Positions 7,900-14,728 of a stretch of 39,564 bases of DNA are shown one piece after another. The notes under the pieces were generated by a model. It ran no database searches. It was not told the origin of the DNA and saw only the letters and a list, made by a program, of their open reading frames with translations. The position numbers were made by a program, and so were the translations under genes. Position 1 is the stretch's first letter. Each line of letters starts with the position of its first letter. This DNA is from Bacteroidaceae bacterium. Its GTDB lineage: Bacteria; Bacteroidota; Bacteroidia; Bacteroidales; Bacteroidaceae. The DNA lies in NCBI GenBank assembly GCA_024698925.1, contig JAILQO010000013.1, forward strand, positions 1 to 39,564, given 5' to 3'.

Positions 7900-8799
7900 T
7901 CAAACGATGACTTTTTTCTTGTGGAAATGCTCGCGGAACTCGGTGGGCGAGCAGCCTTTGTACTTGCGGAACAGGCGGTTGAAGTTCGACAGCGTGTTGA
8001 AGCCGCAGTCATAACAAATCTCTGCTACCGTATGGGTTGTGTCTATCAACATTCTGGCTGCAGAACCCAGTCGCATCTGGGTGATATAATCCGATAACGT
8101 CCGTCCCGTTCGTTGGTGAAAGAAGCGAGAAAAGGCAACGGGAGTCATCCCTACAAGGTCGGCAAGCGTGTCTAAGCGCACTTCCTCATGGAAATGACTC
8201 GCGATATACTGCTGTACTTTATTGACACGACGGCTCTCGCTGCTTGTCGCGATGCGGGCAAACGATGAGCTGGAGAGCGTACGGCTGTCCTCTGCTAATG
8301 ACAACTCGTATAACAGCTCCAGAAAATCCAGCACAGCGTGGAAACCACGACCGTGGCGCGCCAGTTCGTCCAGCTTACCATAGACTTTCATGATGGTGGA
8401 CAGTGAAAAGGCGAGGCCGCACTGGGCGCGTTCCAGCATCAGGCGAATGGAGTGGAACTGGTTCTTACTCAAGAGACTATCCGGCAATACATCGGAGGTG
8501 AACTGGATAGTAATCTCGCGAATGTCCTTGTTCTGACAGCTACCTTGCTCCCACACGTGCTCCAGATTGGGACTCGTGATGAGTACCAGATCATAGTCGC
8601 CGATTACCTCGCTATGATCACCTACCGTGCGTTGCACGCCAGCTGCATTACCGATGAAGTTCAATTCGTATTCGGGGTGGCAGTGGATTGGAAAATCGAA
8701 CGCTGTCTTGTGGCGGTCGGCGATGTAGAAACAATCGCGCTCAGATAGTGGCGTGATTTCGTGCATGACAGGCGCCGACGGGGTTACATCTTGGGACAT
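7900..8799 (-). CDS. AraC-family transcriptional regulator (cupin sensor)
   Basis: Cytoplasmic DNA-binding regulator of 299 aa. The N-terminal part (about 20-110) has the cupin pattern of AraC sensor domains (FPIHCHPEYELNFIGN, then LVLITSPNLEHVW). The C-terminal part (about 200-295) has the two helix-turn-helix units, ending in the signature ICYDCGFNTLSNFNRLFRKY followed by KGCSPTEFREHF. It has its own promoter and lies directly upstream of, and on the same strand as, the mannanase operon, so it probably responds to a sugar and controls that operon. The ligand is not known. Confidence 0.92.
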   Translation of the reverse strand: MSQDVTPSAPVMHEITPLSERDCFYIADRHKTAFDFPIHCHPEYELNFIGNAAGVQRTVGDHSEVIGDYDLVLITSPNLEHVWEQGSCQNKDIREITIQFTSDVLPDSLLSKNQFHSIRLMLERAQCGLAFSLSTIMKVYGKLDELARHGRGFHAVLDFLELLYELSLAEDSRTLSSSSFARIATSSESRRVNKVQQYIASHFHEEVRLDTLADLVGMTPVAFSRFFHQRTGRTLSDYITQMRLGSAARMLIDTTHTVAEICYDCGFNTLSNFNRLFRKYKGCSPTEFREHFHKKKVIV

Positions 8800-8826
8800 A
8801 ACAGTGGCTTATAAGGGTTGACGCGC

Positions 8827-8857
8827 CAAAGGTAGTTGTTTTAGTTTATACCACAAA
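8827..8857 (-). promoter_or_regulatory. Promoter of the AraC-type regulator
   Basis: On the minus strand TTTG (8857-8854) and TACCTTTG (8834-8827) are separated by exactly 19 nt, an exact match to the Bacteroidota promoter consensus. The regulator ATG at 8799 follows after a leader of about 20-25 nt. Confidence 0.8.
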
Positions 8858-8883
8858 ACAAAGTGGAGAAAAAGTAAAAAAAC

Positions 8884-9063
8884 TCATTCGTTACTCCAGT
8901 CGTCATCCCAAATTGAGTAGTTTTGGGGCCTATTGCTTTTTGCGTTAAACGTGCCCTCGTATGTGCCTTCAACTACGTCTATGTTATATGTGCTTGTAGC
9001 TAACATATGCGTGGAATGTATATGTACCGTCATTGTTCTGGGTACAATATATGTTTTTTTCAT
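8884..9063 (-). CDS. Small protein, 59 aa, MKKTYIVP...WDDDW type, function unknown
   Basis: A short complete frame read by hand: it starts MKKTYIVPRTMTVHIHSTHM, continues LATSTYNIDVVEGTYEGTF and ends YSIWDDDWSNE. The basic MKKTYxxP start, a central LATS block and an acidic Trp/Asp-rich end recall a set of uncharacterised 50-100 aa proteins common in Prevotella and Bacteroides. There is no clear signal peptide or membrane segment. It begins 22 nt after the stop of the secreted protein gene upstream, so it probably shares that transcript. No function can be assigned. Confidence 0.72.
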   Translation of the reverse strand: MKKTYIVPRTMTVHIHSTHMLATSTYNIDVVEGTYEGTFNAKSNRPQNYSIWDDDWSNE

Positions 9064-9085
9064 GTCTTTGTCCTTTTAGCTTGAA

Positions 9086-10468
9086 TTATCTAATCATTAT
9101 TTTCTTTCCGTTGACTACGTAGAAGCCATGCGTAGGATGGCTGACGCGTTGACCTGCAAGATTGTATATGAGTCCATTGCCTTTCATCTCCTTCATCGTT
9201 GTGATACCTGTCGCGTCATCTACAAAGAGAGCTTTGACGGCACCCCCGGCAGCGGAGTATGAGCCTGTGAAGTATGCTCCGAAGGACGACAGCTTGGCGT
9301 CTGAACCGCCCTTCTGCAGATTGCCACTTCCATTGATGCCCCAATTGTCCTGCATAATGAAATTGTGGGTATAGTTGCCTATCATGCTGAAGCCTGCTTC
9401 GGGTGTAATTGTTGCGGGATCCTTTGTCCTCAACTTGACGTTGTTGACGGTTATGAGGTCTTTTGTTGCTGTTGCAACCAATAGATAGGGCGTATTGGCA
9501 GTCATTGTTTCAACCTTAGTGAATGACAGAATACTGGCTGTCGCATGGGTGAATTCGTAGGCCGCGGCCCCAGCGCCGGCAATGGCCTCAGCTGTAGTCT
9601 CGAAGGGCAAGCAGATTGAGTTGACACCTGCGACAATGGGCTTGTACACAACTAACTTGCCGACAAAATCGTTGTCGCTATAATATGTATCTTGATCGCT
9701 GCTCCAAACAGTTCCATAGAGATATTTGGCAGGGCTAGGATATCCGACGGGTGAAGAAATCAGTTCTACCTTGTTCACTGTGTATGTGCCGCCACCAGTG
9801 AAATCCACACCGTTCTTGCGAATGATTCCCATGGTCTCTTCTGTCACGGTGTAGGTGATTTCTGTTGTAGAAGGTGATGTGGAACCTGAAGCAAGAGTAC
9901 GATAATAAACTCTCTCCTGAATCGTGTAGTTCCCATCTCCAGAGGGTGTCACTGTTGCCTTGATTTGGTCGCCCACTTTAACAGACTGCAAAGCATTGTC
10001 TGCAAGATTGTTTGTAATCTGGACACGGTTCCAATTGTTAATTACTGTTTGTGTATTGAAAAGCTCCTTTGAACTTCCAGACAATTCGGAAACCCCAGAT
10101 GGGGACAGAATGGACAACTTAGTTACTGTGATATTCTTTCCTTGAATAGCTAGTTTGTCGCTATTGATGTCAGCGGCCTCTGTAGCTGTGAATATGAAAT
10201 AGTAATCACCTGTAACAGCATCCTGACAAGTTCCACTCGCGAGTGTCCTCCAAGGGTTACTGACAGAGATTTGTATCTGGGCTCCGTCCGTAGCTGTCAA
10301 CGAGACCTTTAATGCGCCTCCAGCTTCAGCCGTTGCAGTATAATAAATAGTGTTTGCCCAATCGCCTGTTGAAACGGAACTACCGTTCCAATCAATGCTC
10401 TCCCCTGCTTTTATACTCCCGATACCTGTAAGGAGCATCATCATTAAAAGGTTGATTTTCTGTTTCAT
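9086..10468 (-). CDS. Secreted protein with tandem beta-sandwich modules and C-terminal sorting-like tail
   Basis: Extracytoplasmic protein of 460 aa with a signal peptide (MKQKINLLMMMLLTGIGSIKA). Residues about 23-130 and 131-245 look like two related beta-rich modules: each has a WN or NWN segment, a TLASG motif, a Thr-rich strand, and a final strand (NITVTKLSIL or TYTVNKVELIS). This layout resembles non-catalytic modules attached to Bacteroidota secreted glycanases. A middle region (NSICLPFETTAE, NTPYLLVAT) is typical of Prevotella surface proteins. The end (IYNLAGQRV, then GFYVVNGKKIMIR) resembles a type IX type-A sorting signal and matches the GH26 tails. No catalytic motif was seen. Position between the epimerase and mannanases suggests mannan binding, which is inference only. 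Confidence 0.75.
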   Translation of the reverse strand: MKQKINLLMMMLLTGIGSIKAGESIDWNGSSVSTGDWANTIYYTATAEAGGALKVSLTATDGAQIQISVSNPWRTLASGTCQDAVTGDYYFIFTATEAADINSDKLAIQGKNITVTKLSILSPSGVSELSGSSKELFNTQTVINNWNRVQITNNLADNALQSVKVGDQIKATVTPSGDGNYTIQERVYYRTLASGSTSPSTTEITYTVTEETMGIIRKNGVDFTGGGTYTVNKVELISSPVGYPSPAKYLYGTVWSSDQDTYYSDNDFVGKLVVYKPIVAGVNSICLPFETTAEAIAGAGAAAYEFTHATASILSFTKVETMTANTPYLLVATATKDLITVNNVKLRTKDPATITPEAGFSMIGNYTHNFIMQDNWGINGSGNLQKGGSDAKLSSFGAYFTGSYSAAGGAVKALFVDDATGITTMKEMKGNGLIYNLAGQRVSHPTHGFYVVNGKKIMIR

Positions 10469-10505
10469 TTGTTGATTTTATTAGTCGTTTTTAGTAATTC
10501 CGACG

Positions 10506-10513
10506 CAAAGTAA
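10506..10513 (-). promoter_or_regulatory. Possible -7 box of the secreted protein gene
   Basis: The minus strand reads TTACTTTG, one base from TAnnTTTG, about 38 nt before the ATG at 10468. No matching -33 TTTG was found at 19 nt, so this is tentative. Confidence 0.4.
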
Positions 10514-10540
10514 GGGATTATGAACGATAGTGGATAATAC

Positions 10541-10594
10541 TATTTTAACCGTCGCTGACACTTGGCTAAAAAAGTATCGGCAACGGTTAAAATA
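10541..10594. repeat. Long imperfect inverted repeat (21-nt arms, 12-nt loop)
   Basis: Arms at 10541-10561 and 10574-10594 start with the perfect 12-mer TATTTTAACCGT and differ at only three inner positions. In a minus-strand RNA two of the three mismatches become G-U pairs and the 12-nt loop begins with six U. It lies 27 nt after the epimerase stop and upstream of the secreted protein gene. It could be a terminator, a processing hairpin or a palindromic operator; there is no U-run after the stem. Confidence 0.7.
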
Positions 10595-10620
10595 ATAATA
10601 GAACTAAAAACAGGGTGTGA

Positions 10621-11907
10621 CTATGAACCTATCATCGTGTCGATGCGTTCAATGAGTTCGAGGCACATACGTCCATTATGATATGGGCATTTCCAAAAGC
10701 CGGCATGGTCGTCGTCGAGGTTGACGGAACCATCCTCGCGTATGCTCCAATACCACTCGCCGCGCTCGTGGTCGATAAGGTGATCTTTGATGTATTGCCA
10801 AAGGCGCCATGCTTTATTCAACGCCGTCTCATCGCAGAAGTGCTGGTAGAGATTGAAGAAGCCCACAACGGCTTCGGCCTGTACCCACCAGTGGCGGTCG
10901 CGGTCGAAATGCGACCCGTCAGGCTCTCCTTCATAAATCATGGACCCGTCGGGTTGCAGGCCCTTTTCGCTTGCCGCTGCCACCTCTTTTACGACCGGTT
11001 CCACCTTATTTAATATAGCTTTGTCTCCAAGCGCGAGCGCAGCCTCGTGCAACAGCCATGAACATTCTATGTCGTGTCCATAACTCTCCGTGGTGCTTTT
11101 TCGCGTCCAGTCCATATCGAAGAAGAGTTCGAGGTGATGAGTCTCAGGGTTGAGGATGCGATGGGTGAAAAGGGAAATAAGTCGAGAAACAGCCTTGGCT
11201 ACTGGTGAAGACTTCCCCTCCCTTGGGGAGGGGTTAGGAGTGGGCCCATTTTTCAGCAAGTTCGTATAAGGCTCAATGATGTGCAGGTGCGTGTTCTGGC
11301 TTTTGGGGAAGTTCTCGTCTTTAGCTGAAAGCCGCATGTCCGCGATAGGTTGCCAGTCGCGTGTGCAGGCTTCAATGTATCCTCCATGCTCGCTGTCCCA
11401 TCCATGACGCTCAATGACATTGAACAGTTGAAGCGCGATCTCCAATGCCTCTTCGTCACCTGTGGCGCGAGCGTATTCCGAGAAACCGTAAAGCATGAAA
11501 CCTTGCGCATAGAACTGTTTTTTCGTGTCCAACGGCTCCCCATCAGCTGTCACGCTCCAGTATGTCCCTCCATATTCTCTGTCCACGAAATGTGCGAGAA
11601 TATAATCCTTTGTCTTCGTGGCGGCTTCAAGGTATTCTGCTCCAGAAGCGTCGCTGCTGGAACTGAATACCCTATATGCAGCGCTCAAGGTCCACAATAG
11701 ACGCGCATAGAGGATGGCGCCGCGTGGCGCATCTTTCACGATGATCCCATCTCCTGTCATTTGGCCATACCACCCTCCGCGTTCGTGGTCAAGCATGTTG
11801 TCAAGCCAAAACGGCAGAATGTTTTGTGTAAGACATTCCTGGGCTTCACGGCGCAGGACGTGCAATGATGCCTTGTTAGCAAGAAAAAGTGGACTCTTTA
11901 CAGCCAT
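10621..11907 (-). CDS. Cellobiose/mannobiose 2-epimerase (N-acylglucosamine 2-epimerase superfamily)
   Basis: Cytoplasmic (alpha/alpha)6-barrel enzyme of 428 aa that converts the reducing-end sugar of beta-1,4 disaccharides, turning mannobiose into mannosyl-glucose for a GH130 phosphorylase. No signal peptide. Family motifs: RGGWYGQ (44-50), FYAQGFMLYGFSEY, QNTHLHIIEPYTNL, ESYGHDIECSWLLHEAA with the conserved His, RHWWVQAEA, and HAGFWKCPYHNGRMCLE near the end. A stretch PTPNPSPREGKSS after YTNLLKNG is foreign to the family and is encoded by a palindromic DNA element at about 11,214-11,250. No GH130 gene is visible in this window. Head gene of the locus with its own promoter. Confidence 0.9.
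   Translation of the reverse strand: MAVKSPLFLANKASLHVLRREAQECLTQNILPFWLDNMLDHERGGWYGQMTGDGIIVKDAPRGAILYARLLWTLSAAYRVFSSSSDASGAEYLEAATKTKDYILAHFVDREYGGTYWSVTADGEPLDTKKQFYAQGFMLYGFSEYARATGDEEALEIALQLFNVIERHGWDSEHGGYIEACTRDWQPIADMRLSAKDENFPKSQNTHLHIIEPYTNLLKNGPTPNPSPREGKSSPVAKAVSRLISLFTHRILNPETHHLELFFDMDWTRKSTTESYGHDIECSWLLHEAALALGDKAILNKVEPVVKEVAAASEKGLQPDGSMIYEGEPDGSHFDRDRHWWVQAEAVVGFFNLYQHFCDETALNKAWRLWQYIKDHLIDHERGEWYWSIREDGSVNLDDDHAGFWKCPYHNGRMCLELIERIDTMIGS
11214..11246. repeat. Palindromic element inserted in frame in the epimerase gene
   Basis: The plus strand holds CCCCTCCCTTGGGGAGGGG followed by TTAGGAGTGGG. On the coding strand it reads as PTPNPSPREG, a peptide that interrupts an otherwise normal epimerase. 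The CCCCTCC/GGGGAGGGG palindrome resembles short dispersed repeats found in Bacteroidales genomes. The insertion keeps the frame and does not disturb the flanking family motifs. Confidence 0.75.
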
Positions 11908-11935
11908 TGTGATGCAAATTCTTCATTACAAGGGG

Positions 11936-11943
11936 CAAAGATA
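11936..11943 (-). promoter_or_regulatory. -7 box of the epimerase gene
   Basis: The minus strand reads TATCTTTG, an exact TAnnTTTG match, ending 29 nt before the epimerase ATG at 11907. No clean TTTG lies 19 nt upstream. Confidence 0.6.
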
Positions 11944-12091
11944 GGAATAAAAGATACAGCATGGAAATTTAAAAGCAAATATTTCTCTTATTCGCTCAGC
12001 ATTTGCTAAAAAAGGCTCGTCTCTGCCACCAACATGCGCCATACCATCAAATTAGAAGGGAGTTGAAGGCGCTTGATTCGGAAAAAAGTCA

Positions 12092-12099
12092 TACCTTTG
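12092..12099 (+). promoter_or_regulatory. -7 box of the gamma-carbonic anhydrase-like gene
   Basis: TACCTTTG, an exact Bacteroidota -7 match, lies 30 nt before the ATG at 12130. It sits inside the in-frame upstream extension of the gene, which argues that the later ATG is the true start. Confidence 0.65.
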
Positions 12100-12129
12100 C
12101 AGCCGGAAACAAAAAATAGTCAAAAAGAT

Positions 12130-12699
12130 ATGGCAATAGTAAAGGTAGTGAAAGGCTTGAAGCCTAAGTTCGGTAAACATTGTTATTTGGCGGATGGCGC
12201 CGTGATTATCGGCGAGGTGACGCTGGGTGACGATGTTACCATCTGGCCGTGCGCTGTGTTGCGTGGCGACGTACATTATATTAAGGTAGGTAACCGTAGT
12301 AACATCCAAGATAATTCCTGCGTGCATACCTTGAACGGTACGGCACCCGTGGAGATCGGCGAGGATGTGACCGTGGGACATAGCGTGACGCTGCACGGCT
12401 GCACGATTCTGGACGGCGCCCTCATTGGTATGGGCGCTACCGTGCTGGATCATGCGGTGGTGGGACGTGGTGCCATCGTGGCTGCGGGCGCGCTGGTGCT
12501 CTCCAATACGCATATCCCCGACGGGGAACTGTGGGGGGGCGTGCCAGCCAAGTTCATCAAGCGTGTGGATCCCGCACAGGCACAGGCGCTGAACAAGACT
12601 TTTGCATCACACTATATTGAATATTCCGACTGGTATCGCGAGTCTGACCGCGACCCACGCAACACGCAGAATGTGCTGAACGGCGAAGACTATCAGTAG
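12130..12699 (+). CDS. Gamma-carbonic anhydrase family protein (left-handed beta-helix hexapeptide repeat)
   Basis: Cytoplasmic 189-aa protein of the gamma-carbonic anhydrase/YrdA-PaaY group, a trimeric left-handed beta-helix with a zinc site. The start at 12130 (MAIVKVVKGLKPKFG) follows a -7 box that the longer reading would translate. Hexapeptide turns run through ADGAVIIGEVTLGDDVTIWPCAVLRGD, and the three likely metal-binding His are in SCVHTLNG, TVGHSVT and LHGC. GGVPAKFIK is the usual end of the helix. Such proteins may hydrate CO2 or act on CoA thioesters; activity cannot be decided here. It ends 2 nt before the convergent aminopeptidase stop. Confidence 0.92.
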   Translation: MAIVKVVKGLKPKFGKHCYLADGAVIIGEVTLGDDVTIWPCAVLRGDVHYIKVGNRSNIQDNSCVHTLNGTAPVEIGEDVTVGHSVTLHGCTILDGALIGMGATVLDHAVVGRGAIVAAGALVLSNTHIPDGELWGGVPAKFIKRVDPAQAQALNKTFASHYIEYSDWYRESDRDPRNTQNVLNGEDYQ

Positions 12700-12701
12700 G
12701 C

Positions 12702-14531
12702 TCAGCGCGCCTCGGTATGGGCTATCAGCCACGCGCGATCGGCTTCGTCGTCGAGCAGCGGTAGAAGTGCCTCGCGGACGCGGGCGTGATAACTATTAAG
12801 GTAGGCGATCTCATCGGGCTGCATCAGATCCCAAAGGATGGGTGTGGTGTCGATGGGGCAGAGGGTGAGGGGCTCCAGACATAACCAACCGCTGGGCTCC
12901 CCTTCGTTGTGAGAGGGGGCGTGGCGCTGGATTAGCATCGTATTTTCGATTCTTACACCATGACTGCCGGCGATATAGATGCCGGGCTCGATGGTGACGG
13001 TCATCCCTGCTCGAAGGGTGGCGGGGACGTAGTTCATGCGGAACTGATGAGGTCCCTCATGGACGGCAAGGAAACTGCCGACGCCGTGACCTGTGCCGTG
13101 CCCATAGTTCTTATGATGCTGCCACATGGCGTAGCGCGCGAGGACATCGAGCTGGGTGCCTGTGGTGCCTTCGGGGAAGACGGCGGTGGCGAGGCGGATG
13201 TGGCCTTTGAGCACGAGGGTGTAGTCGAGGCGCTCCTCGTCCGTGAGTGGCCCAAGGGGAATGGTACGGGTTATGTCCGTAGTGCCTTCCTGATATTGCC
13301 CGCCGCTGTCCAGCAGTAACAGGCCGTGTGGCTCCAACGGGATGTCTGTCTCTGGTGTCGCCTCGTAGTGGACGATGGCAGCGTGGGCACCGTAGCCGGC
13401 AATAGTGTCGAAGGAGAGACCTCGGAAGCCGGGCTGCTCAGCACGTAACGAGGTGAGCAGTTTGTCAACTCCCATCTCGGTGATATCGAGCGGAGCGAGG
13501 CTCTCCCCTTTACGGGGGAGCGGGGAGAGGGTCTTCAGGAACTTCGTCATGGCTACGCCATCCTTCAGCATCGCGCTGCGGAAACCTGCAATCTCAGCCT
13601 CGTTCTTGACAGCACGTAGGAGCGGGATGGGGGATGGGGCATCAACGTGCTTCTGACTGTTGTCCGGATAAAGCGCTTCGCAGAGCACATCGGGATCAAC
13701 CTGCACTCGCAGGTCGGTGCCGAAGAGGTAGTCGTCATAATAGGTGCGGACATCTTCGTAGTTGCGTGTCTCAACGTGAAGCTGGCTGAGGTAAGCAGCC
13801 ACTTCGGGTGTGATCTTGGCGGGATTGATGTAGAGCACAGCTTTGTCCGGCAGTACCAACAGATAGGCCACAAAGATAGGCGTGCAATGGACGTCTGAGC
13901 CACGCAGGTTCAGCGCCCATGCAATTTCGTCGAGCTGGGTGATGAGGAGGGCGTTGGCATGGTTGCGGCGCACCTCCTCGCGGATAACCTCCAGTTTCTT
14001 GGCTGCGAACTGTCCGACAAACTCAAGGGGCTGGATCTCGATGGGTGCCAAAGGCAATGGGGGACGGTCTGTCCAAAGGTCGCCACAGGCATCGTCGTGG
14101 TTTTTGGTCTCCACGCCGCCAGCAAGGTCTGCACATCGGAGATCTTGCGCAAAACGGACCGTATTTACCCACGGGTCATAGGCGATACCGTGTGCTTCGC
14201 TCTTGTCGAGTGCTATCCACGCCGCAAGTTCCTCGGGTGTAGCGACATTACGGCCACAACGGATGACTTCGAATGGCGTGCCGACCAATTGCTCCTCAGC
14301 AGCTAGCCAGTAGCGGCTGTCTGTCCAAAGGGCTGCACGTGTCAGGGTGACGACGGCGGTACCAGCTGAACCATTGAAGCCCGAAATCCATTCGCGGCCT
14401 TTCCAGTGGTCGGGCACGTACTCGCCCATGTGAGGGTCGGTGCTCGGAAAAATATAGGCGGTGAGGTTCCGCTCGCGCAACCAATGGCGCAAGGCCTCCA
14501 CACGTTGGGTTATAAGTTCTGCTTTCGTCAT
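12702..14531 (-). CDS. pepP: Xaa-Pro aminopeptidase P (M24B metallopeptidase)
   Basis: Cytoplasmic peptidase removing the N-terminal residue from peptides with proline in second place. 609 aa from the ATG at 14531 (MTKAELITQRVEALRHWL). It has the three-domain aminopeptidase P layout: two creatinase-like N-terminal domains (PSTDPHMGEYVPDHWKGREW) and a pita-bread M24 domain with metal ligands in LLLDSGGQYQEGTTDITRT (two Asp), GHGTGHGVG (His), TIEPGIY (Glu) and VRIENT (Glu). Two stretches not typical of the family, LSPLPRKGESLAP and HAPSHNEGEPS, coincide with palindromic DNA and look like in-frame element insertions. Transcribed divergently from mdh, with its own strong promoter. Confidence 0.94.
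   Translation of the reverse strand: MTKAELITQRVEALRHWLRERNLTAYIFPSTDPHMGEYVPDHWKGREWISGFNGSAGTAVVTLTRAALWTDSRYWLAAEEQLVGTPFEVIRCGRNVATPEELAAWIALDKSEAHGIAYDPWVNTVRFAQDLRCADLAGGVETKNHDDACGDLWTDRPPLPLAPIEIQPLEFVGQFAAKKLEVIREEVRRNHANALLITQLDEIAWALNLRGSDVHCTPIFVAYLLVLPDKAVLYINPAKITPEVAAYLSQLHVETRNYEDVRTYYDDYLFGTDLRVQVDPDVLCEALYPDNSQKHVDAPSPIPLLRAVKNEAEIAGFRSAMLKDGVAMTKFLKTLSPLPRKGESLAPLDITEMGVDKLLTSLRAEQPGFRGLSFDTIAGYGAHAAIVHYEATPETDIPLEPHGLLLLDSGGQYQEGTTDITRTIPLGPLTDEERLDYTLVLKGHIRLATAVFPEGTTGTQLDVLARYAMWQHHKNYGHGTGHGVGSFLAVHEGPHQFRMNYVPATLRAGMTVTIEPGIYIAGSHGVRIENTMLIQRHAPSHNEGEPSGWLCLEPLTLCPIDTTPILWDLMQPDEIAYLNSYHARVREALLPLLDDEADRAWLIAHTEAR
12890..12920. repeat. Possible palindromic insertion in pepP (second)
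   Basis: CTCCCCTTCGTTGTGAGAGG has CCCCT/AGGGG arms and encodes the loop peptide HAPSHNEGEP on the minus strand, just after the metal ligand VRIENT. It resembles the other palindromic inserts nearby but is shorter and less symmetric. Confidence 0.4.
13501..13529. repeat. Palindromic element inserted in frame in pepP
   Basis: CTCTCCCC (13501-13508) and GGGGAGAG (13522-13529) are perfect inverted arms around CTTTACGGGGG. The coding strand reads LSPLPRKGESLAP in a loop of the aminopeptidase before the M24 domain. The same C-rich/G-rich design occurs in the epimerase gene 2.3 kb away. Confidence 0.7.
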
Positions 14532-14595
14532 AAGGAAAAATAACAATAATCCAAAAAATGTGGCCTAAGAGGTCTTTTTTGCTCTTTCGGCTTGG

Positions 14596-14626
14596 CAAAA
14601 ATACAAGTTTCGCACGGCTTTGCAAA
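14596..14626 (-). promoter_or_regulatory. Promoter of pepP
   Basis: On the minus strand TTTG (14626-14623), exactly 19 nt, then TATTTTTG (14603-14596): an exact Bacteroidota -33/-7 pair, giving a leader of about 60 nt before the ATG at 14531. Confidence 0.75.
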
Positions 14627-14643
14627 AATATTCCTTCCAATTG

Positions 14644-14675
14644 TTGATGCAATTCATATTTTTTGACTACTTTTG
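14644..14675 (+). promoter_or_regulatory. Promoter of mdh
   Basis: TACTTTTG at 14668-14675 matches TAnnTTTG; a TTG at 14644-14646 lies 21 nt upstream as a weaker -33. The leader to the ATG at 14729 is about 50 nt. It is back-to-back with the pepP promoter. Confidence 0.65.
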
Positions 14676-14728
14676 CCGTGCAATAACTAAAAAACATATC
14701 AATATAAACTTTAAAACCCTAAAAAACG

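Noticed and set aside
12073..12129. Longer N-terminus of the gamma-carbonic anhydrase-like protein
   Set aside because: It contains the -7 box at 12092-12099 and has no family similarity.
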